This document shows, piece after piece, positions 56,421 through 64,000 of a DNA stretch of 64,000 bases. Source of the DNA: Paenibacillus terricola (GTDB lineage Bacteria; Bacillota; Bacilli; Paenibacillales; Paenibacillaceae); NCBI RefSeq assembly GCF_014779765.1, contig NZ_JACXZA010000010.1:1-64000 (forward strand). The letters are read 5' to 3'. A model generated the notes under the pieces. It was not told the DNA's origin. It did no database searches and worked only from the letters and a program-made list of their open reading frames with translations. Every line of letters starts with the position of its first letter. Positions within the stretch are counted from its first letter, which is position 1. Position numbers and translations under genes: made by a program.

Positions 56421-59297
56421 TTATACTTGAAAACGCAGGCGATTCAATCGAACCGCGCCCTCAAGCTGTACGAATACGGTATGCTGACCGCTGATCGACA
56501 CGATGCTGCTGCCAATAGCTGCCCAATTATGCCATTCCCCCGTGGAGGCGACTGGATAAACGGCCGCCACTTGTCCATCAATTGCATCTAGACGGACCGT
56601 AATGATGCCGCCCTTCGGATCTCCCGAAGACACCTTTGCTTCGAAGAAGGATGTACCTGCTTCAAAGTCAACATGGTCAAATCGGATCCAACCGGCACCG
56701 TCAACCGGCGCGACAGCCGTTCCGCCCTCACGACACTCCTCGAGTCGTACGGACTCATACTCATTGTAGTTCTCCGCCCAAGTCCAAGCGGATAAGCTGC
56801 GTAGAGGTACTGTCTCACCTTCGACTTGAATTCGTGCGCTTAGACGAATATCCGCAGACGATCGACCGATCATGATCGAGTATTCACCGCTCTCCACGCA
56901 ATACCGTTCACGCGAGACATCCCAGAATGCAAGCTCCGAGGCTGGCAGCCTGAACGTGATGCGCTGGCTTGCGCCCGCTTCGACGCGAACTCTTGCGAAA
57001 CCGCGAAGCTGCTTGATTGGACGTTCGACAGACGATTGCTCCGCACGAATGTACAGCTGGGGAATCTCGTCGCTCGAGATACTGCCAACGTTATTAATGG
57101 TGAACGACAGTTCCAGTACATCCGCATCTCCCCGCAGCATCGTACTGCTAAGCGCAAGGTCGCTGTAAACGAATGGCGAGTACGTAAGGCCGAACCCAAA
57201 CGGATAAAGCGGCTCCCCGTCAAAATATTGATACGTCCGCTTTCCTTTGCGAATATCGTATTCGAGAATGCTTGGAAGCTGCGACTCCGAAGCATACCAT
57301 GTCATCGGCAGTCTGCCCGCCGGCGCATAATCGCCGAACAACGCCTCTGCGATTGCTGTGCCTGCTTCCTGCCCGCCATGCGGCATATAAACGATCGCCT
57401 TCACGAGCTCGGCAAGATCGCCGAGTGTATATGGATAGCTGCCGACAATGACGACGATCGTGTTCGGATTCGCCGCAGCCGCGCTGCGAATGAGACGCTG
57501 CTGCGAAGGAGGCAGCTCCAACCCATAACGATCGATCTCTTCTTTCCCGTTCAGGACCGGATTGTTGCCGACGAACACGATCGCTGCCGATGCCTGAGCA
57601 GCAGCCTTCGCTGCTTCTTCTAACCCATCCTGCAGGACGACACGCTCGTACAAGCTGTCGGACGTAAGCTCCGCTTCTCTCGCCCCAACGCTTAACTCGC
57701 CGTTGTCCCCGGTAACAATCGGAAGGCCATTCCAACTGAGCATCCGATAGACCGACTTGTCAGCATCCTCAGCCGAGCTATTCTCCTGCGGCACGAGCTG
57801 GAAGCTTTCCTTGACGAACCAGCCAAAAACTTCATCGGCAGACGCCGTCGCCTGCTGGTCCCCCTCTGTGGAGACGTATTTACTATTCGATGCTGCGAAG
57901 AACGTATTCGCATTCCAGCCCCAATCGTTATGGGCAAAGATCTCTGCGTCCTTCAGATCCGCAGAAGCCGCGACTACACTAGGCTTACCGCCTTCCGCTG
58001 CTGCTTGAACCTTCAAGAATTGACCGTTTCGAACGGATCGCCAAGCGATACGATCAAGTCCATCGGTTTTCGAAACCGTTTTCGAACCAAGCCGTGCTTG
58101 AATGCCTGCAAACGGCGATATCGCATACGGCAGTTCGCCGCAGTACCAGCCACGAAACATCTCGTCCGCAAGAGGTCCAATGACCGCTGCTGAATCCAGC
58201 TGCTCTGCCGATAAAGGCAGCAGATTGTTCTCGTTGCGCAGCAGAACGATCGACTCTCTTGCTGCTTGGAGCGCCGCTTCGCCATGCTCCTTCGATGCTA
58301 CGACCGACATCGGAATCGACTTGTATGGATTGTCTTCTGCCGGATCCATCATGCCAAGCATGAACCGTACACGCAGCATATTCGTTAATGCTTCATCGAG
58401 ATCGGCCTCCGTTAGTAGCTGCCGTTGCAGTGCTTCACGTACCGCACCGCATACGAGTTTCGCATCGTCAGTCAACGTATCGATACCCGCTTTAATAGCT
58501 GCCGCAGCCGACTCCGCATGGGTTTCATACCGTTTGTGGAAATCAACCGTCTGCGACAAGTCGCCTCCATCGCATACCGTGAAGCCGCGCAGTCCCCATT
58601 CGCCTTTCAGTACGCCGCGAATATCGGCATGCTCCAGCGCTGGCGTCCCGTTGATCTCATTGTACGCTGTCATGATCGACAATGCGCCGCCTTCCGTAAA
58701 GGCTGGCTCGAATGCCTTCAAATAATATTCTCTTCGGTTGCGCGGATCGATGCTAGAGGAACCGTCCAGCCTGCCGACTTCATTGTTATTGCCATAGAAA
58801 TGCTTGGGCGAGGCAACCATCTTCACATACTTCTCATGGTCCCCTTGCATCCCGCGAATCAGCGATGCTGCCAGCTTGCCCGTCAGATGCGGGTCTTCGC
58901 CGTATGCCTCTTCATTACGCCCCCAGCGCGGATCGCGCTCCATGTCGATCGTTGGCGCCCATCGCATGAGACCATGGCGTCCGTCGTTATTATTCAGCGC
59001 ACGCGCCTCATCGCCCATAATGCTTCCGATGCGCTGCATCAGTTCAGTGTTCCAAGTATTCGCTAGCCCGATCGGCTGCGGGAATACGGTTGCCGCTGTA
59101 CCGCCACGCGTAACGATACCGTGTGCAGCCTCGCCGCCAACCCCTACTTCCTCCAAACCTAATCTTGGAACAGCAGCTTGATGCGTCGGCATTAGTGAGA
59201 TTTTCTCATCTAAGGTGAGACGCGATACAAGATCGGATACTCGCTCGTCAATCGTCAGACTCGTATCTAAGTACGGATACTTCATTTGCAGTGTCAA
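56421..59297 (-). CDS. Glycoside hydrolase family 3 enzyme
   Basis: A 958-residue GH3 protein: TIM-barrel (about 1-330) with KHF at 165-167 and candidate nucleophile Asp243 in VCDGGD; GH3 C-terminal domain with an insertion between residues about 440 and 560; a fibronectin III-like domain; and a C-terminal carbohydrate-binding module of about 130 residues. No signal peptide. Start is probably TTG 59297: AAGGAG is eight bases ahead, while ATG 59285 is 20 bases away and longer readings lack a site. Activity could be beta-glucosidase or beta-xylosidase. The cre box indicates catabolite repression. Confidence 0.92.
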   Translation of the reverse strand: MTLQMKYPYLDTSLTIDERVSDLVSRLTLDEKISLMPTHQAAVPRLGLEEVGVGGEAAHGIVTRGGTAATVFPQPIGLANTWNTELMQRIGSIMGDEARALNNNDGRHGLMRWAPTIDMERDPRWGRNEEAYGEDPHLTGKLAASLIRGMQGDHEKYVKMVASPKHFYGNNNEVGRLDGSSSIDPRNRREYYLKAFEPAFTEGGALSIMTAYNEINGTPALEHADIRGVLKGEWGLRGFTVCDGGDLSQTVDFHKRYETHAESAAAAIKAGIDTLTDDAKLVCGAVREALQRQLLTEADLDEALTNMLRVRFMLGMMDPAEDNPYKSIPMSVVASKEHGEAALQAARESIVLLRNENNLLPLSAEQLDSAAVIGPLADEMFRGWYCGELPYAISPFAGIQARLGSKTVSKTDGLDRIAWRSVRNGQFLKVQAAAEGGKPSVVAASADLKDAEIFAHNDWGWNANTFFAASNSKYVSTEGDQQATASADEVFGWFVKESFQLVPQENSSAEDADKSVYRMLSWNGLPIVTGDNGELSVGAREAELTSDSLYERVVLQDGLEEAAKAAAQASAAIVFVGNNPVLNGKEEIDRYGLELPPSQQRLIRSAAAANPNTIVVIVGSYPYTLGDLAELVKAIVYMPHGGQEAGTAIAEALFGDYAPAGRLPMTWYASESQLPSILEYDIRKGKRTYQYFDGEPLYPFGFGLTYSPFVYSDLALSSTMLRGDADVLELSFTINNVGSISSDEIPQLYIRAEQSSVERPIKQLRGFARVRVEAGASQRITFRLPASELAFWDVSRERYCVESGEYSIMIGRSSADIRLSARIQVEGETVPLRSLSAWTWAENYNEYESVRLEECREGGTAVAPVDGAGWIRFDHVDFEAGTSFFEAKVSSGDPKGGIITVRLDAIDGQVAAVYPVASTGEWHNWAAIGSSIVSISGQHTVFVQLEGAVRLNRLRFQV

Positions 59298-59326
59298 TGG
59301 CCACACTCCTTGTATCGTAATCGTAT

Positions 59327-59340
59327 TGATAACGCTGTCA
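59327..59340. promoter_or_regulatory. cre box of the GH3 gene
   Basis: TGATAACGCTGTCA fits TGWNANCGNTNWCA at all defined positions; 29 bases upstream of the TTG start. Confidence 0.75.
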
Positions 59341-59448
59341 TAACTATTCGACTTGCGGGATCGAAAACCCTTTCGGTCCCGTATATTTTGTGAGCAACAA
59401 CTCATAAGGCTTGTAACCCCCGCTTGCTAAGCAACGCTCAAGGCATGG

Positions 59449-60420
59449 TCACTCCGTCTTATCATGGGCGACCAAATACAAGTATCGGACGAAGCTGCTC
59501 TTGCGTACTTGGCAGTCATCTGTCACCTGCCAGCCCGTCTGCGCCAGCTTATGTTCCAGAGGCGAGGTTGCGACAACTACTGCTCTTGGCGCAAGCCGTC
59601 CAAGCGAGCTCAGCATCGCAAGTTCTTCTTCCTCGGGCAGCTTGGAGCACAGATTGTAAGGCAGGTCCAGCACGGCTGCATCGTACCTCCCCGCAAGCGT
59701 CAGCATGTCCGCCTTTACAGCCAATGTTGTTGGGTAGCCGAAGTGAGCCAGATTGATTCTAGCTCCCCGAAGCGCCAATGGATTACGGTCGAACCCCTGC
59801 ATCTGAATGCCCATCGATTGCGCTTCAAGAACGACAGTCCCGATGCCGCAGCATGGATCCACCGCAAAGATACCTGTCGGGTCTGGTACGGCGATGTTAG
59901 CTACAGCCCGCGCCACACGGGTACTGAGTGCCGTCGAATACTTCTGCGGCTTCTCGTTATGACGCAGCCATACAGCTTCCCCTGCCTCTGCCATACCCAA
60001 CACCCAGCGTCCTCCTAAGTACGCAACGCCGAACAGCCGATCTGGCTGACGCATGCTTGCCGTCCCGCGGATGACCGCGCCTATCCGACGTTCAATCGCC
60101 CGCTTCTCTTCGAAGTCGGGATTGAAAGGCGAATCGCCCGTATCCGCGTACAGCACCTTAAACGTCCCGCCGCCAGCATCGAGTCCAGGTGCCTGCTCCG
60201 CCAGACCATCCAGCGTTTCGCTTGCCGCTTCCACTTCAATTCGCATCTTGATAAAAGGGCTCCGCGACGGCGGCACCTTACGTGTGCTCACCACATAGCG
60301 GAAGCCCTCAAACTTCGCCCATTCCATCTTCGGAATACCGAGCAGCGCGCGCAATTCCATGCCGCACAGCTCTGCCTCATCTTCGTGATGGGCATATACA
60401 TACACATACTCGCTCATCAT
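59449..60420 (-). CDS. TRM11/UPF0020-type RNA methyltransferase
   Basis: A 323-residue protein with an N-terminal THUMP-like region and a C-terminal Rossmann methyltransferase. SAM motif FAVDPCCGIGT and catalytic DLPYN (an N-methylase-type D/NPPY variant) match the TRM11 group that methylates guanosine N2 in tRNA. Starts right at the stop of the small coiled-coil gene (TAG ATG ATG) with no clear ribosome site, so it relies on coupling. Confidence 0.88.
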   Translation of the reverse strand: MMSEYVYVYAHHEDEAELCGMELRALLGIPKMEWAKFEGFRYVVSTRKVPPSRSPFIKMRIEVEAASETLDGLAEQAPGLDAGGGTFKVLYADTGDSPFNPDFEEKRAIERRIGAVIRGTASMRQPDRLFGVAYLGGRWVLGMAEAGEAVWLRHNEKPQKYSTALSTRVARAVANIAVPDPTGIFAVDPCCGIGTVVLEAQSMGIQMQGFDRNPLALRGARINLAHFGYPTTLAVKADMLTLAGRYDAAVLDLPYNLCSKLPEEEELAMLSSLGRLAPRAVVVATSPLEHKLAQTGWQVTDDCQVRKSSFVRYLYLVAHDKTE

Positions 60421-60672
60421 CTATTCGTACAGTGCGTCGCGCAGCCGAGTCGACATCGTCGACATCGCCTCTGGCTTGCGCGCTGCTGCGCCGCTCTTGC
60501 CCTTCAATCGGTGCAGCTCGCGCTTCGCGCTCGCAAGCTCCGACTTGCACTGCGCCAGCTCCTGTTTGAGCGATTCCACTTCGCGCTGCAGTCGTTCATT
60601 ATGTTCCGCAAGCTGTGCGAATTGTTCGCTGCTTGCCTCATTACTATCGTTTGGTCGTACCTCGTTTGCCAT
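60421..60672 (-). CDS. Small coiled-coil protein
   Basis: An 83-residue protein with a heptad-rich coiled coil over residues about 17-58 and a basic tail. No family recognised. Its stop is adjacent to the methyltransferase start, so it probably couples translation of that gene and may act with it. Confidence 0.7.
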   Translation of the reverse strand: MANEVRPNDSNEASSEQFAQLAEHNERLQREVESLKQELAQCKSELASAKRELHRLKGKSGAAARKPEAMSTMSTRLRDALYE

Positions 60673-60705
60673 AGCCGATCATGATCTCCTTCGTGACACG
60701 TACGT

Positions 60706-61005
60706 TTATATTTTGCGATTATAATAGACCGTGATGCCAGAATAGACGATACCTGATATTGCGATACAGAGCACGATGCCATTCTTGAACGTCTCGCCTT
60801 CAAATGAAAGCGATGGAATCCGCCCAAGCAGGATGCACACCGCGATGCTGAACACGAGAACAAGGTAAGCCTTCTCTGATGCAATCTGCAGAATACGGCT
60901 TCTGCGCTCATCCTTCTCCCTCGGAAAAATAACTAAATAGTACACCAAAGATACGCCGAATGCCAACAAAATAATCGGTGTCATAATCGTCATGAACAAG
61001 TTCAT
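60706..61005 (-). CDS. Small membrane protein paired with an XRE regulator
   Basis: A 99-residue protein with three hydrophobic helices (about 6-26, 46-62, 75-93). Function unknown. It follows the XRE regulator gene with no gap, a frequent pairing of small Cro-like regulator plus membrane protein. Confidence 0.75.
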   Translation of the reverse strand: MNLFMTIMTPIILLAFGVSLVYYLVIFPREKDERRSRILQIASEKAYLVLVFSIAVCILLGRIPSLSFEGETFKNGIVLCIAISGIVYSGITVYYNRKI

Positions 61006-61230
61006 TTAAGAATCTCCTCCTATACCGGATTGATATTGAAAGACGAGGTTAATATCCGTATCGAACAGCTCCGCCAGACGAAAGGCAAGCATTAAGGATG
61101 GATTGTAGCGATTCGCCTCCAGCGAGACAACCGTCTGCCGGCTGACGCCAAGCCGTTCGGCCAGCTCCTTCTGCGACCATTTGCGCTGGGCACGAAGCAC
61201 GTGGATGTTGTTCATAAGCGAGCCTTCCAT
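61006..61230 (-). CDS. XRE-family transcriptional regulator
   Basis: A 74-residue Cro/C1-type regulator: the helix-turn-helix reads QKELAERLGVSRQTVVSLEANRYNPS split over residues about 20-45. Almost the whole protein is the DNA-binding domain. Start 61230 is set by GGAGG six bases upstream; ATG 61215 is an alternative. Likely autoregulates itself and the membrane protein. Confidence 0.88.
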   Translation of the reverse strand: MEGSLMNNIHVLRAQRKWSQKELAERLGVSRQTVVSLEANRYNPSLMLAFRLAELFDTDINLVFQYQSGIGGDS

Positions 61231-61323
61231 TACGAACCTCCTTCCATAGGATTCCAATTTATGATCTGAGTGTAATATAATTTTGTCATAGTGTCAAATA
61301 TATATTACACTTTAAACACAAAA

Positions 61324-61370
61324 TAGGCTGCCCGCCCAGCGCGTATAAAGCGTTGGACAAGACAGCCTTT
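61324..61370 (-). terminator. Terminator of the iron-permease gene
   Basis: Minus strand AGGCTG pairs with CAGCCT, with inner pairing CCAACGCT / GCGCTGG; TATTTTGTG follows. 24 bases past the stop. Confidence 0.65.
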
Positions 61371-61393
61371 CAATGGTTGCTCGATGTTATTGT

Positions 61394-63259
61394 TTATCGA
61401 ATAGGTGCCGATACACTAGCCAACCTTGCTGCACGCATGCGTGCAATCAGAATCTGACCCGCAATATAGGCAAGCACGGCAAGCTGTGGAATGATCGTCT
61501 CCCATGTCGGATAAATGCCAAGCCAGCTTATGGACGGCACCGATGCCACATGATGCGATGGCAGCGTTCCCGCCACTTGAAGCGAATGAACGCTTTCGCC
61601 CAGGAATCGGAACACGAGATAATAGATCAATACCGATGCCGTCAGGAAGAACAGACGAATCGGCAGCTTCACGCTGAATGTAATAATGATATATCCAAGC
61701 GCGATAAGCAATGCGAATGTAACGCCGAACCCTAGCGCTAGCTGCCCTGGCGCGATGGACGGCGCCATTCCGATATAGAAGATGGTCGTCTCTGCCCCTT
61801 CGCGCGCAATCGCAAGACACGAAACGGCGAACAGCGACCACAGGCTTCCGCGACGGAGCGCTGCACCCATCGTCTTGTCAATGTATTGATTCCAAGCCTG
61901 CAGGTTCGCTTTACCGTGCAGCCAGCTGCCCACGGTAAGCATAAGAATAACCGATCCTAGACCCGCGTAACCTTCGATCATCTCGCGCGTGCTGCCCGAA
62001 GATGCCTTCGTCACTACGTATGTGAGCACCAATGCCATCACGCCGCTAATGAGGAAACCGGACCATACGCCCGACCATACCCAGCCGCGTTTGTTCTGAT
62101 TGCCCGTCTTCTTCAAGTAGGATAAGAGCGCTGCAAGGACGAGAATCGCCTCCAACCCTTCCCTGAACAAAATCGCGCCAGCATCCCATGCCGTATATTT
62201 CGCATCCGCGACAAAAGGTGTCAGTTCGCTCTTCATTTGCTCGACGAGCGCCTCCGCCTTATCAAGCTGCGGCGGATTAGCCACCAAATAGCCTGGAGCC
62301 TCTGTCATCTCGATCTCGATGCTCCGATAGACCGAAGAGGAACGGATCGATACTTGGCCTTCAACGTTCGGCCACATCGTAATGAACGACTGCAGCTTCG
62401 CCTCCGCTTCAACCGCACGCTCCGATTGGATCAATGCAGTTGCTTGATCCAACACTGCGATCAAATCCGCAACCGTCAGATCGGAGTTGGCCGATGCAGC
62501 TGCAAGCTTGCCTGCAGCGTAGTCGTTCAAATAGTTGATCAGCGTTTCGGTCTCTGTCTTCGCCTGATTCGCGCGCGGCGGTTCCGCTCTCAGATCGATC
62601 CGAATCATGCTGATATGCGTCTCGATGCTGCCGTAGACCGTCGTATTATCCTCGCGAATGGACTGCTCGGATTTAGCCCATGCGCCCTCCAGTATCCGAT
62701 AATCAGCATTCGCAGCCGACCATTCCTCGGTTTGGATATGACCGAGCAGCGTGCGAAGCGTTGGCACAAGGCCTGCCGCCGCATCCGGCCCAGTCGGCGT
62801 ATTATCAGCTACCGATGCCTTCTTATAGGCATTGACGGCACTCGCTAGCGCTGCAAGCGTCTTCTTCGCCGCGGCGGGGTCTGTCTTCGAATCTGCAACA
62901 GCCAGTGCTGCGGCGTTGAACGCTTCATCGACCTTCGCAGCCAGCTCTGACTTCCCGGCGTTCACCGTCTGCCATTCACCGCTAGCTTCATTGATTGCTT
63001 GGACGGCTGCCTCGTGGTCGTCGCGTCCGATATCGACAAGCGCCCCGCCGACAAGCGGGAGGATCTTCCCGAGTGTCTCTGCCTGCGCTTCATCCAGCTG
63101 CTGTACATTACTTGCCTCTGCTGCATATGCAATTGCTGAACTGCTGACAGAAGCGATAATCAGAACCGCTGCCGCTAGTAGAATCATTATCCTTTTCCAT
63201 TTACTCCGTTGGCCCAGCATTCTCGTTGCTGGCTGCTTCAGCTGTTGACGTATCCACAT
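61394..63259 (-). CDS. FTR1-family high-affinity iron permease (EfeU-like)
   Basis: A 621-residue protein. Signal/anchor (about 23-47); a long extracytoplasmic helical part (about 50-355) made of three loosely similar segments of about 90 residues; then seven helices of the FTR1 permease with REGLE at 366-370 and REGAE at 486-490, the iron-passing motifs. Known relatives import ferric iron after oxidation by an EfeB-type peroxidase; efeB lies directly upstream. The extra N-terminal domain is typical of Bacillota FTR1 proteins and may replace part of EfeO. Confidence 0.93.
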   Translation of the reverse strand: MWIRQQLKQPATRMLGQRSKWKRIMILLAAAVLIIASVSSSAIAYAAEASNVQQLDEAQAETLGKILPLVGGALVDIGRDDHEAAVQAINEASGEWQTVNAGKSELAAKVDEAFNAAALAVADSKTDPAAAKKTLAALASAVNAYKKASVADNTPTGPDAAAGLVPTLRTLLGHIQTEEWSAANADYRILEGAWAKSEQSIREDNTTVYGSIETHISMIRIDLRAEPPRANQAKTETETLINYLNDYAAGKLAAASANSDLTVADLIAVLDQATALIQSERAVEAEAKLQSFITMWPNVEGQVSIRSSSVYRSIEIEMTEAPGYLVANPPQLDKAEALVEQMKSELTPFVADAKYTAWDAGAILFREGLEAILVLAALLSYLKKTGNQNKRGWVWSGVWSGFLISGVMALVLTYVVTKASSGSTREMIEGYAGLGSVILMLTVGSWLHGKANLQAWNQYIDKTMGAALRRGSLWSLFAVSCLAIAREGAETTIFYIGMAPSIAPGQLALGFGVTFALLIALGYIIITFSVKLPIRLFFLTASVLIYYLVFRFLGESVHSLQVAGTLPSHHVASVPSISWLGIYPTWETIIPQLAVLAYIAGQILIARMRAARLASVSAPIR

Positions 63260-63299
63260 GCGAGCACCGCGTCCTTTCTCCTACCTGCTGTGAACAATC

Positions 63300-63342
63300 G
63301 AACAGACCGATCCAGCTTTCAATCAGCCGCATCGGTCTGTTC
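63300..63342 (-). terminator. Stem-loop between efeB and the permease gene
   Basis: gaacagaccgat and atcggtctgttc form a perfect 12-base stem. The T-run is weak, so it could be a partial terminator or RNA-processing/stability element within the operon. Confidence 0.5.
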
Positions 63343-63388
63343 CACTGCTATTGCTATCTATATGAGTCCGTATGCATGACAGAATAAT

Positions 63389-64000
63389 CTAGAGCAGCGT
63401 ATCTCCGATATAGCCGCCTTCCTTGACTCCTGGGAAGCAAGCAAACAGCGCGCTGCCGTTATGCTCGATATACTCGTTCAGACGGTCGCTCGCAGCAAGC
63501 GTACGCTGCATCGGAATGAACTGCTTCGCCACATTGCGATTGAACGCAACGAACAGCAGCCCTGCGTCCAGCTGTCCCGTTCGTGTATCCAGACCGCTTG
63601 AATAAGAGTAGGAACGTCGCAAAATTTGAACTCCGTTCTCCTTCGCGACGCGAATATGCGCCCCCACCGGAATAACAGGCTTGCCTTTCTCGTCCTTCTT
63701 CTCCAAGTCTATCGGATCAAATTCTTGCTCGCCGCCAAGCGGCGCGCCGCTCGTTCGATAACGTCCGAACGTCGCCTCTTGCTCGCCAAGCGTCGAACGA
63801 TCCCATACCTCGACGCGAATGCGGATGCGGCGTACGACCATGTAACTGCCTCCCGCCATCCACTGTGGACCGTCGCTGGACTGCGTCCAGACAACCTCAT
63901 TCATCTTCGCTGCATCGGTAACGTCAGGATTGCCCGTTCCGTCCTTGAAGCCCATCAGGTTGCGTGCCGTTCCGCCGCTTGGGTCCGCGCCGCTAGTTCG
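63389..64000 (-). CDS. efeB: Dyp-type peroxidase EfeB (partial, C-terminal part)
   Basis: The frame is open to the right edge, so at least 204 residues are present and the N-terminus lies outside. GFKDGTGNP is the Dyp GxxDG motif; VRRIRI (heme-pocket Arg region) and FVAFNRNVAKQFIPMQ follow. EfeB oxidises ferrous iron or heme at the cell surface for uptake by the FTR1 permease encoded next. A Tat signal would be expected upstream but cannot be seen. Confidence 0.92.
   Translation of the reverse strand, partial: RTSGADPSGGTARNLMGFKDGTGNPDVTDAAKMNEVVWTQSSDGPQWMAGGSYMVVRRIRIRVEVWDRSTLGEQEATFGRYRTSGAPLGGEQEFDPIDLEKKDEKGKPVIPVGAHIRVAKENGVQILRRSYSYSSGLDTRTGQLDAGLLFVAFNRNVAKQFIPMQRTLAASDRLNEYIEHNGSALFACFPGVKEGGYIGDTLL

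Noticed and set aside
59424-60018. Plus-strand frames over the TRM11-like gene
   Set aside because: Antisense shadows of a well-supported methyltransferase gene.

Overview
The window looks like chromosomal DNA of a spore-forming, moderate-GC member of the Bacillota, most likely Paenibacillus or a close relative. Signs are AGGAGG-type ribosome sites, cre (CcpA) boxes, LplB/YtcP-type ABC permeases with YesM/YesN-type two-component genes, an SLH-anchored multimodular galactanase, the spore genes yyaC and cmpA, UPF0435/YfkK, a SigB module and BdbCD. The assignment is inference; no database search was run.

Layout. 1-430: extreme 5' end, leader and tandem promoters of a 16S rRNA operon reading leftwards. 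434-9331: a six-gene minus-strand sugar operon (two ABC permeases, lipoprotein, histidine kinase, AraC-type regulator, cytoplasmic GH5) with a perfect cre box at its promoter. 9584-10287: five tRNAs (Asn-Ser-Glu-Lys-Leu), then sprT, cmpA and tex, an order resembling the ydcI-ydcK-trnS region of B. subtilis. 14-19 kb: housekeeping and hypothetical genes, with a degenerate tandem duplication of a gene end (17156-17406) next to an O-antigen-ligase-like gene.

19.0-23.2 kb is the most interesting part: a cyclic-di-GMP locus with a GGDEF cyclase, an HD-GYP protein whose HD motif reads FD, a c-di-GMP-I riboswitch followed by an intrinsic terminator, and a PilZ effector directly behind the riboswitch. 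Maker, possible sensor or breaker, RNA switch and protein receptor lie within about 4 kb on one strand.

23-27 kb: methyltransferase, DUF6483-like, alpha/beta hydrolase, yyaC, yfkK. 27.8-32.8 kb: galKET operon with a divergent AraC regulator. 32.8-35.9 kb: asparaginase, FAD oxidoreductase, YflT-like stress protein. 36.2-40.6 kb: rsbV-rsbW-sigB, a CorA-like transporter, and a convergent receiver-PP2C phosphatase that probably serves the switch. 40.7-44.6 kb: bdbC/bdbD, GH1 glycosidase, lipase. 44.6-47 kb is a decayed, partly AT-rich patch with GC-rich palindromic repeats, a broken EamA transporter and an IS4-type transposase relic. 47-51.8 kb: ribA, TrhA/pirin operon, a hydrolase, a P-loop protein and a possible tiny transcription unit. 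52-59.3 kb: secreted GH53 galactanase and a GH3 glycosidase, each with a cre box; with galKET they outline a galactan-to-galactose route. 59.4-64 kb: TRM11-like methyltransferase, small genes, and an EfeU/EfeB iron-uptake pair running off the right edge.
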